Part shown: positions 12,309-14,395 of the stretch, one piece after another
Layout: each line of letters starts with the position of its first letter
Position numbering within the stretch: the first letter of the stretch is position 1
Source of the DNA: an uncultured Collinsella sp.
GTDB lineage: Bacteria; Actinomycetota; Coriobacteriia; Coriobacteriales; Coriobacteriaceae
NCBI GenBank assembly: GCA_900550785.1
Contig: URTL01000037.1
Location: 1-14,395, forward strand
DNA: 14,395 nucleotides
Reading direction: 5' to 3'
Translations under genes and position numbers: made by a program
The notes under the pieces: model-generated
The model's database searches: none
Told to the model about the DNA's origin: nothing
What the model saw: the letters and a program-made list of their open reading frames with translations, nothing else

Positions 12309-14395
12309 CTACGAGAAGTCAGCAACCTGAGCAGTCAGCGCCGCAAGGATCTCCTTGAGCTCAGCTGCACGGTCCCTCTTCTTCTGGACCACCGCAGGCG
12401 CGGCCTTGGCCACAAAGCCCTCATTGGCGAGCGTCTTCTCGCAGCCGGCCAGCTCCTTCTGGGCCGCGGCAATCTCCTTCTCCAGGCGAGCCTTCTCGGC
12501 CGAAAGGTCAACCTTGCCCTCAAGCACCACAAAGACCTCGACGCCGCTGTCAACAACAGCGATGCTCGCAGACGGCTTCTCGACATCGGTACCCATGACC
12601 AGCGAGGCAGTGTTTGCCAGAGGCTCGATGGTCGAGCGCAGGCTCTCGAGCTTCTCGATGTCCTCGGCACCGGCACGCACGACCACGTCGAGCTCGGCCT
12701 TGGGGCTCAAGCGATAGCGCGAACGCGTGGCGCGGGCGGCAGACACGACGGTACGGCACAGCTCAAACGCGCGCTCGGCGTCCTCGTCGACATACTTGGC
12801 GTAGTCGGCGGGCTCGGGCCACTTGGCGATCATGAGCGCCTCGGCGCGATCAACGTTGCCCTCGGCATCCAAGTCGAGCACGCTCGCCGGCATGTTGTCC
12901 CAAATCTCCTCGGTGACAAACGGCATGAGCGGGTGCATCAGGCGAATGGAGGTATCGAGCACAAAGATCAGGTTGCGCTGAGCCTGCAGACGGCCCTCGC
13001 CCTTCAGGCGGGCCTTGGTGACCTCGACATACCAGTCGCAGACCTCGTTCCAGAAGAACTGCTGCACGCCGCGGGCCATATCGCCAAAGGTGTAGTTCTC
13101 AATACCCTCGGTGACCATCTTTACGGCCTTGGCCAGGCGGCTGAACATCCAAGCGTCGGCCGGCGTCTCTACGACGGGCTCGCCGGGCGTGTAGCCTTCC
13201 ATGTTCATGAGCAGGAAGCGGCTGGCGTTCCAGATCTTGGTCACAAAGCTCTTGGCCTGCTCGGTACGCGGGCTGTCGATGAGCTTCTTGGTCTTCTTAT
13301 CGATGTTCGCGTCGAACTTGACGTCCTGGTTGTTAGTGCACAGCGTGAGCAGGTTGTAGCGCATGGCGTCGGCACCGTACATGCCAATGAGGTCCATGGG
13401 GTCAACGCCGTTGCCCTTGGACTTGGACATGCGGCTGCCGTCCTTGGCAAGAATCGTCGGGTAGATGACGACATCCTTAAACGGCACCTCGTCCAGGAAG
13501 TACAGCGAGCTCATGACCATGCGGGCGACCCACAGCGCGATGATGTCGCGCGCGGTGACGAGCGCCGTCGTGGGGTGATGCCCCTCGAGCAACTCCGGTT
13601 TTTGCGGCCAGCCCTGCGTGGCGAAGGTCCACAGCTGCGAGCTGAACCAGGTGTCCAGCACGTTCTCGTCCTGGTGCACGTGATGACCGCCGCACTTGGG
13701 GCACACGTCGGTGTCCTCGGTGAGGGCGTCCTCCCAGCCGCAGTCCTCGCAGTAGAACACGGGGATGCGGTGGCCCCACCACAGCTGGCGGCTGATGCAC
13801 CAGTCGCGGGTGTTCTTCATCCAGTTCATATAGTTCTTGGTGAAGCGCTCGGGCACGAACTTGATCTCGCCCTTTTCCACGCTCTCGATGGCGGGCTTTG
13901 CCAGCGGCTCCATCTTCACAAACCACTGCTTGGACACCATGGGCTCGATGGTGGAGTGGCAGCGGTAGCAGGTGCCGACTTCGTGCTTCAGGGGCTCGAT
14001 CTCCTTCAGGAAGCCGCCCTCTTTCAGGTCGGCCAGGATCGCCTTGCGGGCCTCCAGGGTGGTCATGCCGGCATACTTGCCGCAGTCCAGCACTTCGGGC
14101 TCGTTGATGGTGTTCTTGCCGGAGGCGAACAGGGCATCGGCGGCAGCCTTGTCGGCAGCGCCGGTCATGTGGCCGTCGTAGGTGAACACGCGCACGATGG
14201 GCAGGTCATGGCGCAGGCCGACCTCAAAGTCGTTGGGGTCGTGGGCCGGGGTGATCTTCACGACACCGGTGCCCTTGGTCATGTCGGCGTGCTCGTCGCA
14301 GACGATGGGGATCTCCTTGTTCAGCAGGGGCAGCACCACATGGCAGCCGTGGAGATGGGCATACCGGGGGTCATCGCCGTTGATGGCCACAGCGG
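12309..14395 (-). CDS. valS: Valyl-tRNA synthetase, C-terminal two thirds (5' end outside window)
   Basis: A class I synthetase that charges tRNA-Val. The visible part runs from within the CP1 editing domain (GTGVVKITPAHDPNDFEVG) through zinc-finger cysteines (CYRCH; CEDCG and CPKCGG), NTRDWCISRQLWWGHRIP, the ENVLDTWFSS catalytic-core segment and the KMSKS loop as SRMSKSKGNG (about 13410-13440). Then come the anticodon-binding helices (WFWNEVCDWY-like region) and a C-terminal tRNA-binding coiled coil rich in Lys/Glu/Ala (about 12320-12520). The HIGH motif is upstream of the window. The frame stays open to the edge, so an apparent GTG at 14390 is an internal valine, not a start. It lies upstream of folC on the same strand. 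The last 500 or so bases of the window differ in codon style from the rest. Confidence 0.97.
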   Translation of the reverse strand, partial: AVAINGDDPRYAHLHGCHVVLPLLNKEIPIVCDEHADMTKGTGVVKITPAHDPNDFEVGLRHDLPIVRVFTYDGHMTGAADKAAADALFASGKNTINEPEVLDCGKYAGMTTLEARKAILADLKEGGFLKEIEPLKHEVGTCYRCHSTIEPMVSKQWFVKMEPLAKPAIESVEKGEIKFVPERFTKNYMNWMKNTRDWCISRQLWWGHRIPVFYCEDCGWEDALTEDTDVCPKCGGHHVHQDENVLDTWFSSQLWTFATQGWPQKPELLEGHHPTTALVTARDIIALWVARMVMSSLYFLDEVPFKDVVIYPTILAKDGSRMSKSKGNGVDPMDLIGMYGADAMRYNLLTLCTNNQDVKFDANIDKKTKKLIDSPRTEQAKSFVTKIWNASRFLLMNMEGYTPGEPVVETPADAWMFSRLAKAVKMVTEGIENYTFGDMARGVQQFFWNEVCDWYVEVTKARLKGEGRLQAQRNLIFVLDTSIRLMHPLMPFVTEEIWDNMPASVLDLDAEGNVDRAEALMIAKWPEPADYAKYVDEDAERAFELCRTVVSAARATRSRYRLSPKAELDVVVRAGAEDIEKLESLRSTIEPLANTASLVMGTDVEKPSASIAVVDSGVEVFVVLEGKVDLSAEKARLEKEIAAAQKELAGCEKTLANEGFVAKAAPAVVQKKRDRAAELKEILAALTAQVADFS

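Noticed and set aside
14388..14390. GTG as the start codon of valS
   Set aside because: The frame is open beyond it to the window edge, and the ValRS N-terminal domain with the HIGH motif must lie upstream.

Overview
The window looks like a chromosomal segment of a GC-rich gut actinobacterium of the class Coriobacteriia, most likely Collinsella or a close relative. This is inferred from protein style (a LoaP-type NusG paralogue at a polysaccharide locus, a three-gene flavoprotein/DUF1667 operon, valS next to folC), high GC, and intergenic spaces crowded with palindromic repeats. No rRNA, tRNA or cas gene was seen.

Region 1 (1-2525, all minus strand) is the start of a surface-polysaccharide operon. 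It reads loaP (antiterminator), then a membrane phosphoglycosyl transferase that starts glycan assembly on the lipid carrier, then a GT2 glycosyltransferase, then the first 65 codons of a UDP-glucose 6-dehydrogenase. The GT2 gene is visibly AT-richer than its neighbours. Upstream of loaP (2526-2849) lies the most interesting piece. A 92-bp segment holding a TATAAT box and a terminator-like hairpin is flanked by a perfect 15-bp inverted repeat. The TATAAT box points away from loaP and towards another terminator-like hairpin. This layout fits an invertible promoter in its OFF orientation, comparable to Bacteroides capsule loci controlled through the NusG-like UpxY proteins. That reading is an inference.

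Region 2 (2793-5265, minus strand) holds thrS, encoding a threonyl-tRNA synthetase without the N-terminal TGS domain, with its own promoter, leader hairpin and terminator. A small two-TM double zinc-ribbon membrane protein lies upstream of it.

Region 3 (5266-5752) is a 487-bp gap. It contains six 16-bp repeats in strictly alternating orientation with an exact 80-bp pair period, followed by a structured leader.

Region 4 (5753-9014, plus strand) is a tight three-gene operon: a GlpA-like FAD oxidoreductase with a BFD-type [2Fe-2S] domain, a pyridine-nucleotide-disulphide-type FAD oxidoreductase, and a DUF1667 cysteine protein. The set resembles the anaerobic glycerol-3-phosphate dehydrogenase modules of clostridia and Thermotoga, with DUF1667 in place of GlpC.

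Region 5 (9015-10688) holds an M24 (Xaa-Pro-type) peptidase on the plus strand. Hairpin repeats lie on both sides: a perfect 26-bp-stem element before it, a diverged copy after it, a 138-bp imperfect palindrome, and recurring GGGACG-containing motifs.

Region 6 (10689-14395, minus strand) is folC, a large palindrome between the genes, and the C-terminal two thirds of valS, cut by the window end. The far end of valS has a codon style unlike the rest of the gene.
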